From an uncultured Ruminococcus sp. (GTDB taxonomy: Bacteria > Bacillota > Clostridia > Oscillospirales > Ruminococcaceae), in contig CALESG010000117.1 of assembly GCA_937907215.1 (NCBI GenBank), forward strand, positions 1 to 41,549: a stretch of DNA of 41,549 bases, given 5' to 3'. Below the pieces are notes generated by a model that was not told the DNA's origin, ran no database searches, and saw nothing but the letters and a program-made list of their open reading frames with translations. The position numbers were made by a program, and so were the translations under genes. This document shows positions 15,845 to 24,774 of the stretch, piece after piece (within the stretch, counting starts at the first letter, position 1; each line of letters starts with the position of its first letter).

Positions 15845-16252
15845 TTAGTCTATAAACTTTGTAACAGATGCAGGAAGTTCACTGTTATCAGCAGAAAGTG
15901 TGAATACAACTTCTACATCATCACCTGTGAGCTTTGCGATCTTGTCCAGCATAACGCCCAGAGCATCAAAATCAGAACCTGCAATCTTGAAGATACCGTC
16001 AACAAATATTTCCTTAATGTCATAATTGCCTGCAAGCATACCTGCAATAAAGCCATAGAATGTATCAAAACTGTCAACAGAAAACTGCTCTGTATCACAC
16101 CATCTAACTTTGTAGCTTATAGAGCTGCGAATTGTTGCACCTTTTTCAATGCAAACCAGACAGCCGTTTGTTGCACTTACTGAACTATTGATCTTCTCAA
16201 TGAGAACCTTAGTCTTGCCGCTGCCCTTTTTACCGGTAATAAGTTTAATCAT
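15845..16252 (-). CDS. Small P-loop NTPase-like protein of unknown function
   Basis: A 135-residue protein starting MIKLITGKKGSGKTK, a clear Walker A at the very N-terminus. A hydrophobic strand ending in Asp (KEIFVDGIFKI) could serve as Walker B, and DVEVVFTLSAD is a further core strand. It is far too short for a PilT or other full ATPase, has no signal peptide and no membrane helix. I chose the ATG at 16252 because AAGGAG lies 6 bp upstream and the P-loop then sits where expected; the open frame continues seven codons further up. Function unknown. A GTGCC/GGCAC hairpin lies just before the ribosome binding site. Confidence 0.7.
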   Translation of the reverse strand: MIKLITGKKGSGKTKVLIEKINSSVSATNGCLVCIEKGATIRSSISYKVRWCDTEQFSVDSFDTFYGFIAGMLAGNYDIKEIFVDGIFKIAGSDFDALGVMLDKIAKLTGDDVEVVFTLSADNSELPASVTKFID

Positions 16253-16303
16253 AATTAACTCCTTTCGTGCCAAAGCGGCACTGTTTAATTTCTTGTTGCG
16301 TTT

Positions 16304-16332
16304 ATTTTATGTTTATGCGGCTTAAACCGCAA
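16304..16332 (-). promoter_or_regulatory. Possible promoter of the P-loop protein gene
   Basis: On the minus strand, -35 TTGCGG (16327-16332), 17-bp spacer and -10 TAAAAT (16304-16309). The -35 falls in a GCGG/CCGC inverted repeat just after the pgi stop. It is a moderate match; readthrough from pgi is an alternative because I see no strong pgi terminator. Confidence 0.4.
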
Positions 16333-16339
16333 AAAAAGC

Positions 16340-17677
16340 TTAATCAGCAAGCTTTGCTTCAAGAGCAGCTTTCTGATCTTCGTAACCCGGCTTGCCGAGC
16401 AGAGCAAACATATTCTTCTTATAACTCTCAACACCCGGCTGATTAAATGGATTTACTCCAAGCAGATAACCAGAAATTGCACAAGCCTTTTCAAAGAAGT
16501 AAATAAGATAGCCAAGGCTCTTTTCTGTTGTATCCTCAAGTTCAAGAATAATATTTGGTACTCCGCCTTCTGTATGAGCCAAGATAACACCTTCCAGAGC
16601 CTTACGGTTTACAACAGACATATTCTGATTGCAAAGGAAGTTTAAGCCGTCAAGATTTTCATCATTTGCTTCCAGATAGAAATCCTTCTTTGGCTTCTTT
16701 ATATCAACAACAGTTTCAAACATAATGCGTGAACCTTCTTGGATATACTGACCCATAGAATGAAGATCTGTTGAAAATACAGCTGCTGACGGGAACAGAC
16801 CCTTGTTATCTTTGCCTTCGCTTTCGCCAAAGAGCTGCTTATACCATTCAGCCATCATAACAAAATTAGGATCATAAGATACCAGCATTTCAACAGCCTT
16901 GCCCTTGCGGCTGAGAATATTTCTAATTGCTGCATACTTATAGCAATCATTATTTTCAAAATCAGCCGTATAATCCTGCTGAGCCTGTGCTGCCCCTGCC
17001 ATAAGAGCATCAATATCACATCCTGCAACAGCGATAGGAAGCAGACCTACTGCTGTCAAAACAGAAAAACGTCCGCCTACATCATCAGGTACTACGAATG
17101 TTTCATAACCTTCTGTATCAGACAGTTCCTTAAGAGTACCCTTTGACTTGTCTGTTGTTGCAAATATATGGTCTTTTGCTCCATCTTTGCCGTACTTCTT
17201 TTCAACAAGATCCTTGAACACTCTGAATGCCAGTGCTGGTTCTGTTGTTGTACCGGACTTGGAAATAACGTTTACAGAAAAATCCTTTTCCTCACAAAGT
17301 GAAACGATCTCACTGAGATATGTTGGATTGATACTATTTCCTACATAATAAATATCCGGTGTATCTTTTTTCAAATTATTATAAAGTGTAGACTTTAAAA
17401 ACTCTATCGCAGCACGTGCACCGAGATAAGAACCTCCTATACCGATAACAATAAGAATATCGGAATTGCCCTGAATCTTTTTTGCAGCAGCCTTGATTCT
17501 TGCAAATTCTTCCTTATCATAATCTGTCGGTAAAGTCAACCAGCCAAGGAAGTCACTTCCAAGACCTGATTTTTCATGAAGCATTTTTGCAGATGCTTCT
17601 ACTTGATGACGAATTCCGGCAAGCTCATCTTCATTCATAAAGTCAGCCAGATATTTGGTATTTAACTTTAAAGACAT
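16340..17677 (-). CDS. pgi: Glucose-6-phosphate isomerase
   Basis: Pgi interconverts glucose 6-phosphate and fructose 6-phosphate. The 445-residue protein is the shorter bacterial form. Signatures: VIGIGGSYLGARAA, VISKSGTTTEPALAFR (phosphate-binding serine/threonine cluster), GGRFSVLTAVGLLPIAVAG, the catalytic region FGESEGK and GVESYKKNMF near the C-terminus. GGAGG precedes the ATG. It is preceded by its own promoter and is probably monocistronic or cotranscribed with the P-loop gene. Confidence 0.97.
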   Translation of the reverse strand: MSLKLNTKYLADFMNEDELAGIRHQVEASAKMLHEKSGLGSDFLGWLTLPTDYDKEEFARIKAAAKKIQGNSDILIVIGIGGSYLGARAAIEFLKSTLYNNLKKDTPDIYYVGNSINPTYLSEIVSLCEEKDFSVNVISKSGTTTEPALAFRVFKDLVEKKYGKDGAKDHIFATTDKSKGTLKELSDTEGYETFVVPDDVGGRFSVLTAVGLLPIAVAGCDIDALMAGAAQAQQDYTADFENNDCYKYAAIRNILSRKGKAVEMLVSYDPNFVMMAEWYKQLFGESEGKDNKGLFPSAAVFSTDLHSMGQYIQEGSRIMFETVVDIKKPKKDFYLEANDENLDGLNFLCNQNMSVVNRKALEGVILAHTEGGVPNIILELEDTTEKSLGYLIYFFEKACAISGYLLGVNPFNQPGVESYKKNMFALLGKPGYEDQKAALEAKLAD

Positions 17678-17755
17678 TGTTCATTCCTCCATTTTTGTGG
17701 AATACGTCCACGCATAAACGCATAAAAGACTCTTTCCCACCAATTTACCATTTAT

Positions 17756-17784
17756 ATCATACTATATTTTGACTTCAATTGCAA
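17756..17784 (-). promoter_or_regulatory. Sigma-A promoter of pgi
   Basis: On the minus strand, -35 TTGCAA (17779-17784), 17-bp spacer and -10 TATGAT (17756-17761), giving a leader of about 70 nt with short inverted repeats. It shares TTGCAATTGA with the fhs promoter. Confidence 0.65.
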
Positions 17785-17825
17785 GTGCTACGCAAATTCT
17801 TATTCAGTTTGCACAATTTTATCAA

Positions 17826-18959
17826 TTACAATTTGCATAACTTAACCAACAATTTCTCAACAGCCATTCTTATAGTCATTGCTTCTACATCTTCTTTAGC
17901 CACAAGATCTGTTTCAAGCATCATCAAGTCACCATTATAAAATGCTATACTTCCTATTTTTCTGCCCTTTTCAACAGGTGCATGAACATAAAGCGGCAGA
18001 ACCATTACTGATGTTAAAGATGTATCCGACTTTGGAACTACAAGTCCATAAAGTGACTTTGCCTCTATGTCGACATTTTCTGAAATGCCGCCTCTAACAG
18101 CTACAGGCTTCATAAATTCAGAGGAAAATCCCGGAATAGTAATTGTGTATTTTGAAAATCCATCTTTTAAAAGCTTTCGTGCAAGATCAAAGCGGCTGTC
18201 TTCATCCGGAGAACCCAAAACTACAGCAGCACACTTCATATCATCTTTCTCTGCACCTGCTGCAATACACCAACCTGAATCTTCGGAATGAGAAGCTTTC
18301 CAGCCTATCATACCATCATATGTTCGTGCAAATGTATTTTCATTTACAAGTTCTGTTGCACCATCACGCAAAAAATCACGCCATGTTATAAAATATGGTA
18401 CAAGACATTCGATTTCAGATAAAGCCCTGCAAAGATAACCTATATCAATGGCTGTACTATATGAATTTTCATCATCATAACCTTCAGGACTTGTAAAACG
18501 TGTATCACGCATACCCAAATCAAATGCACGTGCATTCATATCCATGACAAAATCTTCTCTGCTGCCGCTTATATTTTCCGCCAAAACTGCTGCTGCATCA
18601 TTTGCATTTCCTATGATAAGACCTTTTAAAAGTTCCTCTACAGTCATAGTATCGCCCGGAAGAAGCCATATTACCGCACCCTTTGTGCCGCTTACACAGT
18701 CCGATGCCGTAAGCTCTGTATCCAGCTGCCACTGTCCAGATTCAATGCGTTCACCTGCAATAAGTGCTGTCATAAGCTTGGCAAGATGTCCGATTGGCTG
18801 TTTGCTTTGACCATTATACTCACTAAGTACTCTGCCTGTGCTACATTCCATTAAAACATACGCTGATGCCACCGGCTCTCCTTCCTCGGCTTTAGCAGGA
18901 ATGGCAAATACATTAAGTCCGAATATCAAGCAAATTATTATAGAAAAAAGCTTTTTCAA
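17826..18959 (-). CDS. DacF/PBP5-like exported protein lacking the catalytic motifs
   Basis: A 377-residue protein with a Sec signal peptide (cleavage near PAKA, residue 24) and the overall plan of D-alanyl-D-alanine carboxypeptidases: a peptidase S11 domain followed by the beta-rich C-terminal domain (about 270-365). In active enzymes the domain carries SxxK, SxN and KTG. Here these positions read HLAK (58-61, Ser to His), NAN (118-120, Ser to Asn) and MIGW (217-220, no KTG), whereas surrounding family sequence (KLMTALIAGE, NDAAAVLAE, FTSPEGYDD, SGWCIAAGA) is well kept. It therefore looks like a conserved pseudoenzyme, perhaps binding peptidoglycan. The start is TTG at 18959 with AAAGG 11-15 bp upstream; ATGs close by are out of frame. 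Confidence 0.8.
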   Translation of the reverse strand: MKKLFSIIICLIFGLNVFAIPAKAEEGEPVASAYVLMECSTGRVLSEYNGQSKQPIGHLAKLMTALIAGERIESGQWQLDTELTASDCVSGTKGAVIWLLPGDTMTVEELLKGLIIGNANDAAAVLAENISGSREDFVMDMNARAFDLGMRDTRFTSPEGYDDENSYSTAIDIGYLCRALSEIECLVPYFITWRDFLRDGATELVNENTFARTYDGMIGWKASHSEDSGWCIAAGAEKDDMKCAAVVLGSPDEDSRFDLARKLLKDGFSKYTITIPGFSSEFMKPVAVRGGISENVDIEAKSLYGLVVPKSDTSLTSVMVLPLYVHAPVEKGRKIGSIAFYNGDLMMLETDLVAKEDVEAMTIRMAVEKLLVKLCKL

Positions 18960-19051
18960 AGCACATCATACCTTTCTATTTCTAATCCATTTCTAATGCT
19001 TTATTTTATGCCGCTGTATCATTTCATATACCCATAATTATTTGCCAATAA

Positions 19052-19080
19052 AAGAAAAAAGCGACACATTGTGCCGCTTT
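19052..19080 (-). terminator. Terminator of the HPr-like gene
   Basis: On the minus strand AGCGGCAC and GTGTCGCT form an eight-pair stem with one G-T pair and a 3-nt loop, followed by six T's, about 40 bp past the HPr-like stop. Confidence 0.88.
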
Positions 19081-19120
19081 CCCCTCTCTACTATTCTACT
19101 CAATCTTTGAAAAACCAAGT

Positions 19121-19351
19121 TTACTTTACAATAAACTTATCAATTGCTGCTATCAGCTTTTCCGGATCTTCAGTGTGTGCCTGAAGCTTTATTGCCTTGG
19201 ATAAATCCAAGCTAAAAATACCCATGATTGACTTTGCATCAATTGCATATCTGCCGGAAACCAGATCAATATCGTAATCAAACAGCATTACGGTATTTAC
19301 AAAATTCTTAACATCGTCAATCGCTTTAAGTTCTACCATTGTTTCATACAT
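19121..19351 (-). CDS. HPr-like protein without the phosphorylatable histidine
   Basis: A 76-residue protein of the HPr fold. The second half is clear: AIDAKSIMGIFSLDLSKAIKL matches the helix carrying regulatory Ser46 (here Ser41). The first half lacks the GLHARPA active site: the region that should hold His15 reads AIDDVKNFVNTV with no histidine. It therefore cannot take part in PTS phosphotransfer through His15. Like Crh of Bacillus it may serve only as a Ser-phosphorylated regulator, but the divergence is larger than in Crh. GGGAGGT precedes the ATG. Monocistronic, with consensus promoter and terminator. Confidence 0.85.
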   Translation of the reverse strand: MYETMVELKAIDDVKNFVNTVMLFDYDIDLVSGRYAIDAKSIMGIFSLDLSKAIKLQAHTEDPEKLIAAIDKFIVK

Positions 19352-19456
19352 AATTCATTACCTCCCAAGAACCAATAACTAATCGTCCCATTATGGATGC
19401 ATAATCAGAAAACTCAAGCAGATCATGCAGTTATCTACTTTCCTTCTGATGTACAT

Positions 19457-19485
19457 AGCATACCACGATTTAATTTTTTTGTCAA
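19457..19485 (-). promoter_or_regulatory. Sigma-A promoter of the HPr-like gene
   Basis: On the minus strand, perfect TTGACA (19480-19485), 17-bp spacer and TATGCT (19457-19462), giving a leader of about 100 nt. It stands back to back with the mtaB promoter; the -35 boxes are only 5 bp apart. Confidence 0.75.
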
Positions 19486-19490
19486 TACGA

Positions 19491-19519
19491 TTGCTTTATT
19501 TTCGTTATTATAGTATAAT
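19491..19519 (+). promoter_or_regulatory. Sigma-A promoter of mtaB-purL
   Basis: -35 TTGCTT (19491-19496), 17-bp spacer, perfect -10 TATAAT (19514-19519). The resulting leader is about 170 nt before the mtaB start at 19696. Confidence 0.72.
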
Positions 19520-19597
19520 AGAGTAGTCCCACTGATTCAGGCTTTTATTCATTACAACGAAAGCTGGTAAATTTTTGGTACATACTAGGAAAAAATA

Positions 19598-19614
19598 GGT
19601 TACAATTCGTAACC
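19598..19614. promoter_or_regulatory. Perfect inverted repeat in the mtaB leader
   Basis: GGTTAC-aattc-GTAACC, a perfect six-pair inverted repeat, followed 3 bp later by a second TATAAT (19618-19623). It could be an operator overlapping the -35 position of a second promoter, or a hairpin in the leader RNA. The remaining leader (19525-19695) shows no recognisable riboswitch. Confidence 0.4.
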
Positions 19615-19695
19615 ATTTATAATAAATCTGTAGGAAATTCCGTAACATTTCACTTTAATTCTATTCCAAGGATTCTATTAAAAGGAGGACATATT

Positions 19696-21021
19696 TTGCT
19701 CTGCTATTTTTATACTTTTGGCTGCAAAGTCAACACCTGCGAAACTGCCGGTATGGAGAAACTTCTCATTGAACACGGGTTTAAAAGCACAGATAAAACA
19801 TCATGTGCAGATATTGCTGTTATAAACTCATGTACCGTAACAGCCTCGGGCGACAGCCGTGTGCAGAATTTTATAAAAAAACTAAAAAAAGAAAATCCCA
19901 ATATCATAATAGTTCTTACAGGCTGCTATGCACAGGCTTTTCCTGAAAAAGCTTCAAAGCTTAACAACATAGATATTATAATAGGTACTAAAGACAGAAC
20001 CTTCCTGCCCGAACTTATAAAAGAATACATCAAAACAAAAAAGAAAATATGCATGGTAAAACCATATGGCAAAAGAGATTCATTTGAAATTTTAAGATGC
20101 GACAGCTTTTCAAAAAACACAAGAGCATTTTTAAAAATCCAAGACGGCTGCAATTGCTTCTGCACATACTGCATTATTCCATATGCTCGTGGAAGATGTC
20201 GATCTATGCCAATAGAAGAACTCCACACAGCAGCCCGTGAACTCATTGATACCGGTCACCGTGAAATAGTGCTTTGCGGTATAAACCTTGCTTTCTATGG
20301 TGAAGAATGGAATGGTTCACTGCTTGATGCTGTAAAATGCGTGGCAAGTATATTAGAAAATAATGATATACGCATAAGGCTTGGCTCGCTTGAACCGGAA
20401 AGAATAACAGAAGATATGCTAAAAGCACTTAAAGATATTCCCGGATTTTGTCCTCAGTTCCATCTGTCACTTCAAAGCGGTTCTGACAGTGTTTTAAAAC
20501 GAATGAACCGCCGGTATACTGCAAGTGAATATGAAGATCTATGCTGTCTGGTAAAAAAATATTTTCCGGAATGTGCGATCACAACTGATATTATGGTAGG
20601 ATTTCCCGGTGAAACTGATGAAGAATTCTGCGAAACCTTAAAATTTGCAGAAAAAATAGGATTCGCTAAAATCCATGTATTTAGATATTCTATAAGACCC
20701 GGAACTGCCGCAGCTGGATTTCCTGATCAGATACAAGAATCAGTTAAAACAGAACGTATGCATATTCTGCAAAAGCTTGGAGAATCCTTACAAAAAGAAC
20801 ATCTTAAAAGTTTAATAGGACATACTGTTCCGGTACTGTTTGAGCAGGAAAAAGACAATGAGTTTCATATAGGTCACGCTCCGGACGGTACAGTTGTAAA
20901 AGTTTACGAAAAAAATCCAAAAAAAAGTTTGCGTAAATCATTATTTTATGTTACAATAGAAGAGAATGATGAAGCAAGCTGTTATGGCCATATTGCCAGC
21001 AGTCATGCAAATCAAACATGA
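19696..21021 (+). CDS. mtaB: tRNA t6A37 methylthiotransferase MtaB
   Basis: MtaB, a radical-SAM enzyme with two iron-sulphur clusters, converts t6A37 of tRNA to ms2t6A. The N-terminal UPF0004 domain has its three cysteines (Cys10 in YTFGCKVN, Cys46, Cys77 in LTGCYAQ). The radical-SAM domain has CxxxCxxC at Cys152, Cys156 and Cys159 followed by IIPYARGRCRS, typical of MtaB rather than MiaB or RimO. A C-terminal TRAM-like region follows. The start is TTG at 19696, set by AAAGGAGG 8-15 bp upstream and the family N-terminus. It works downstream of TsaB/TsaE, which are encoded at 1.8-3 kb. purL follows after 22 bp. Confidence 0.94.
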   Translation: MLCYFYTFGCKVNTCETAGMEKLLIEHGFKSTDKTSCADIAVINSCTVTASGDSRVQNFIKKLKKENPNIIIVLTGCYAQAFPEKASKLNNIDIIIGTKDRTFLPELIKEYIKTKKKICMVKPYGKRDSFEILRCDSFSKNTRAFLKIQDGCNCFCTYCIIPYARGRCRSMPIEELHTAARELIDTGHREIVLCGINLAFYGEEWNGSLLDAVKCVASILENNDIRIRLGSLEPERITEDMLKALKDIPGFCPQFHLSLQSGSDSVLKRMNRRYTASEYEDLCCLVKKYFPECAITTDIMVGFPGETDEEFCETLKFAEKIGFAKIHVFRYSIRPGTAAAGFPDQIQESVKTERMHILQKLGESLQKEHLKSLIGHTVPVLFEQEKDNEFHIGHAPDGTVVKVYEKNPKKSLRKSLFYVTIEENDEASCYGHIASSHANQT

Positions 21022-21043
21022 TCAAACATGAAGGAGTATTACT

Positions 21044-24000
21044 ATGTCTGTTTATCGAATTTATGTAGAAAAAAAACCAGAATTTGCAGTTGAAGCTCAA
21101 TCTGTTCTGAGCGACCTTCAAACTGCACTGCGTACAAGTGTCACCGGCGTTCGTGTTATAAACCGCTATGATGCGGATAATCTCACTGCTGAAAGCTTTG
21201 AAAAGGCTATACCAACAGTTTTTTCCGAACCTGCTGTTGACAATGTATACAAGGAACTTCCAAAAATTTCCGGAAGTCAGCGTATGTTTGCAACTGAATA
21301 TCTCCCGGGTCAATTTGACCAGAGAGCTGACAGCTGTGAACAGTGTATTCAAATTCTGCTTCAGGGTGAACGCTGCCGTGTACGTTCTGCACAAATTTAT
21401 ATTATCAGCGGAAATATAACCGATGATGAATTTGAAAAAGTAAAATCATATCTCATAAATCCTGTAGAACGCCGTGAGGCTGCTATGGAACTTCCAGAGT
21501 CACTTGAAGCAAATTATGAAATACCTACAACTGTAAAAACTCTTGACGGATTTACAGAGCTTACAATTGCTCAGCTAAGCGATTTCATAAAAGAATACGG
21601 TCTGGCAATGGATCTGGAAGATATTAAATTCTGCCAGAAATATTTCCGCGATACCGAAAAGCGTAATCCTACCATCACTGAAATAAGAATGATAGATACC
21701 TATTGGTCAGACCATTGTCGTCATACAACATTCCTTACTAATATTGAAAATGCTGATATTGAAACTCCATATATCAAAGAAACATATGACGATTATTTAA
21801 GAATACGCAGTGAACTTGGCAGAGATGCAAAGCCTATCACTCTTATGGATATGGCTACTATTGCAGTACGCAAGCTCAAAGCGGACGGCAAATTGAATGA
21901 TCTTGATGAAAGCGAAGAGATAAACGCTTGCTCTGTTAAGATAAAGGTTGATATTGACGGAAGAGATGAAGATTGGATCCTTATGTTCAAAAACGAAACA
22001 CATAATCATCCAACTGAGATAGAGCCATTCGGTGGTGCTGCTACTTGTCTTGGTGGTGCTATACGTGACCCACTTTCCGGACGTTCATATGTATATCAGG
22101 CAATGCGTGTTACCGGTGCTTCCAATCCTCTTGTTCCAATTGCAGATACTATTTCAGGAAAACTTCCACAGAGAAAAATCACTCAGGGTGCTGCAAACGG
22201 CTATAGCTCCTACGGCAACCAGATCGGTCTTGCTACAGGTCATGTAGCAGAAGTTTATCATCCGGGTTATATGGCAAAGCGTATGGAGATCGGTGCGGTT
22301 CTTGGTGCTGCTCCTGCTTCAAATATAAGAAGAGAAGCTCCTATTCCAGGCGATGTTGTAATTCTTCTTGGCGGTAAGACAGGTCGTGACGGCTGCGGCG
22401 GTGCAACTGGTTCTTCTAAATCACATACTATTGAATCACTTGAATCATGTGGTGCAGAAGTTCAAAAGGGTAATGCACCTGAAGAACGTAAACTTCAAAG
22501 ACTTTTCCGCAATCCATTCGTTACACAAATGATAAAACGCTGCAATGACTTTGGTGCGGGCGGTGTTTCTGTTGCCATCGGTGAGCTTACAGATGGTCTG
22601 GACATTGACCTCAATGCAGTTCCAAAGAAATATGATGGCCTTGATGGCACTGAAATTGCTATTTCAGAATCACAGGAACGTATGGCTGTTGTTGTTTCTG
22701 AAAAGGAAGCAGACAGATTCCTGCGTGAAGCTGCTAAAGAAAATCTTGAAGCTACTATCGTTGCAGTTGTAAAGGCTGATCCACGTCTTACTATGAAGTG
22801 GAACGGCAATGTTATTGTTGATCTGTCACGTGAATTCTTAAATTCAAACGGTGCACCTAAATATACAGATGTAGTTATAGACGCTCCAAAGCTTTCTCCT
22901 GTAAATGAGATGGAAGATCGTGCTGAAAGCTGGTTTGATCTTATGTCAAATCTAAATGTATGCTCTCAAAAGGGTCTTATTGAAAAGTTTGACTCAACTA
23001 TTGGTGCAGGTACTGTTCTTATGCCATTTGGCGGAGTACATCAGCTCTCTCCATCACAGGCTATGGCTGCAAAGATCCCGGTTCTGCGTGGTGAAACAAA
23101 TACCTGCTCTCTCATGGGTTGGGGATTTAATCCGCTTATAAGCTCAAACAGCCCATATCATGGTGCAATGTGTGCCGTTGTTTCTTCTATTGCAAAGGTA
23201 GTTGCAGCAGGCGGAAGCTGGCATCACTGTTGGCTGACATTCCAGGAATATTTTGAAAGAACTCAGAACCTTCCTTCACGTTGGGGCAAGCCTATGGCTG
23301 CACTTCTCGGTGCATTCAAAGCACAGCTTGAGCTTTCCTGCGGTTCTATCGGCGGCAAGGACTCAATGTCCGGTACTTTTGAAAATATCGATGTACCTCC
23401 TACACTCGTTTCATTTGCTGTTTCAACTGCAAACGCTGACAAGGTGGTATCTACAGAGTTTAAGAAAGCCGGCAGCACAGTTATACAGATTCGTCCACAG
23501 TATGATGAAAACGGTCTGCCTGTATTCGACAGCATAAGAGAATGCTTTGACAAGGTAGAAAAAATTATTGCAGATGGAAGAGCTGCTGCTATATGGGCAG
23601 TTGACTTTGGCGGTGTTGCTGAAGGTATTGCCAAAATGTCATTTGGTAACCGCATAGGTTTTGAATTTGCTAAAAAGCTCTCTGCTGCTGAACTTTTCCA
23701 GCCATGTGCAGGCGCATTTATAATCGAACTTATCGGCAATGCTGAAAATGGTGAAGAAATTATCGGTGCAACTACAAGTAAAAAGACAATTGCTGCTCCT
23801 GATTATACACTTGACCTTGAAGATCTTATAGATACTTGGGAAAAGAAACTTGAACCTGTATTCCCATGCCGCATAAAAACTCCAGCAGAAAAACCGGAAA
23901 TTTATACTTTCAACCGCAGTGAAACTTTAAGTGCAAGCATTAAAGAAGCTCGTCCTCGTGTTCTTATCCCTGTATTCCCTGGAACCAACTGTGAATATGA

Positions 24001-24748
24001 CACTGCAAGAGCATTTGAACGTGCAGGTGCAAGAGCAGAGATATTCGTTATAAAAAATCTTTCTGCTGCAAATATTGAAGAATCTATCGACACATTCACA
24101 ATGCTTATCAAGAATTCACAAATAATAATGATTCCTGGCGGATTCAGCGGCGGTGACGAACCTGATGGAAGTGCTAAGTTTATTACAGCATTCTTCCGCA
24201 ATCCAAAGATAAAGGACGCTGTCCATAATCTTCTTAATAATCGTGATGGTCTTATGCTGGGTATATGTAATGGATTCCAGGCTCTTCTTAAACTTGGTCT
24301 TATTCAGAATGGTGAAATTACCGATATGAAGAGCGATTCACCTACACTGACATTTAACGCCATTGCACGCCACCAGTCAATGCTTGTAAACACAAGAATT
24401 GCTTCTAATAAATCTCCATGGCTCTATGGCTGCAAGACAGGTGATATTCATACTGTAGCTATTTCTCACGGCGAAGGCAGATTTGTAGCTCCGCAGTCAC
24501 TCATTGACAAGCTCGCTTCAAACGGTCAGATAGCTACTCAATATGTTGACTTAAACGGCGAACCTACAATGGATATTCACTATAATCCTAATGCATCTAT
24601 GTCTGCTATTGAAGGTGTTACTTCTCCAGACGGCAGAGTATTTGGAAAAATGGGTCACAGCGAACGTATCGGCAAAAATCTTTATAGAAACGTTCCGGGT
24701 GAAAAAGACCAGAGAATATTCCAAAGCGGTGTAGATTACTTTAAATAA
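21044..24748 (+). CDS. purL: Phosphoribosylformylglycinamidine synthase (clade II, single chain)
   Basis: A 1234-residue FGAM synthase that converts FGAR, glutamine and ATP to FGAM in purine synthesis. Order: N-terminal PurS-like part (1-170), two AIRS-type ATPase/synthase halves (with DTYWSDHCRHTTF, KNETHNHPTEIEPFGGAATC, GGKTGRDGCGGATGSS, GSIGGKDSMSGTF), and a C-terminal class I glutaminase from about residue 965 (VFPGTNCEYD, MIPGGFSGGDEPDG, catalytic Cys in GICNGFQAL, HGEGRF). This length and order is the Firmicute clade II form, distinct from the proteobacterial 1300-residue form and from split PurS-PurL-PurQ. AAGGAG precedes the ATG; no purine riboswitch or PurR site was recognised. It may be coexpressed with mtaB. 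Confidence 0.97.
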   Translation: MSVYRIYVEKKPEFAVEAQSVLSDLQTALRTSVTGVRVINRYDADNLTAESFEKAIPTVFSEPAVDNVYKELPKISGSQRMFATEYLPGQFDQRADSCEQCIQILLQGERCRVRSAQIYIISGNITDDEFEKVKSYLINPVERREAAMELPESLEANYEIPTTVKTLDGFTELTIAQLSDFIKEYGLAMDLEDIKFCQKYFRDTEKRNPTITEIRMIDTYWSDHCRHTTFLTNIENADIETPYIKETYDDYLRIRSELGRDAKPITLMDMATIAVRKLKADGKLNDLDESEEINACSVKIKVDIDGRDEDWILMFKNETHNHPTEIEPFGGAATCLGGAIRDPLSGRSYVYQAMRVTGASNPLVPIADTISGKLPQRKITQGAANGYSSYGNQIGLATGHVAEVYHPGYMAKRMEIGAVLGAAPASNIRREAPIPGDVVILLGGKTGRDGCGGATGSSKSHTIESLESCGAEVQKGNAPEERKLQRLFRNPFVTQMIKRCNDFGAGGVSVAIGELTDGLDIDLNAVPKKYDGLDGTEIAISESQERMAVVVSEKEADRFLREAAKENLEATIVAVVKADPRLTMKWNGNVIVDLSREFLNSNGAPKYTDVVIDAPKLSPVNEMEDRAESWFDLMSNLNVCSQKGLIEKFDSTIGAGTVLMPFGGVHQLSPSQAMAAKIPVLRGETNTCSLMGWGFNPLISSNSPYHGAMCAVVSSIAKVVAAGGSWHHCWLTFQEYFERTQNLPSRWGKPMAALLGAFKAQLELSCGSIGGKDSMSGTFENIDVPPTLVSFAVSTANADKVVSTEFKKAGSTVIQIRPQYDENGLPVFDSIRECFDKVEKIIADGRAAAIWAVDFGGVAEGIAKMSFGNRIGFEFAKKLSAAELFQPCAGAFIIELIGNAENGEEIIGATTSKKTIAAPDYTLDLEDLIDTWEKKLEPVFPCRIKTPAEKPEIYTFNRSETLSASIKEARPRVLIPVFPGTNCEYDTARAFERAGARAEIFVIKNLSAANIEESIDTFTMLIKNSQIIMIPGGFSGGDEPDGSAKFITAFFRNPKIKDAVHNLLNNRDGLMLGICNGFQALLKLGLIQNGEITDMKSDSPTLTFNAIARHQSMLVNTRIASNKSPWLYGCKTGDIHTVAISHGEGRFVAPQSLIDKLASNGQIATQYVDLNGEPTMDIHYNPNASMSAIEGVTSPDGRVFGKMGHSERIGKNLYRNVPGEKDQRIFQSGVDYFK

Positions 24749-24774
24749 AATAATAAAATCAAATTAAACAAAAA

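Noticed and set aside
15796..15845. Terminator for the P-loop protein gene
   Set aside because: Only a short interrupted AAGT/ACTT pairing next to an A/T palindrome; too weak to annotate with confidence.
19525..19695. T-box or other tRNA-sensing leader before mtaB
   Set aside because: No T-box core sequence and no terminator in the leader.
23263..23739. 158-codon minus-strand open frame in purL
   Set aside because: Antisense shadow within conserved purL sequence, without start signals.
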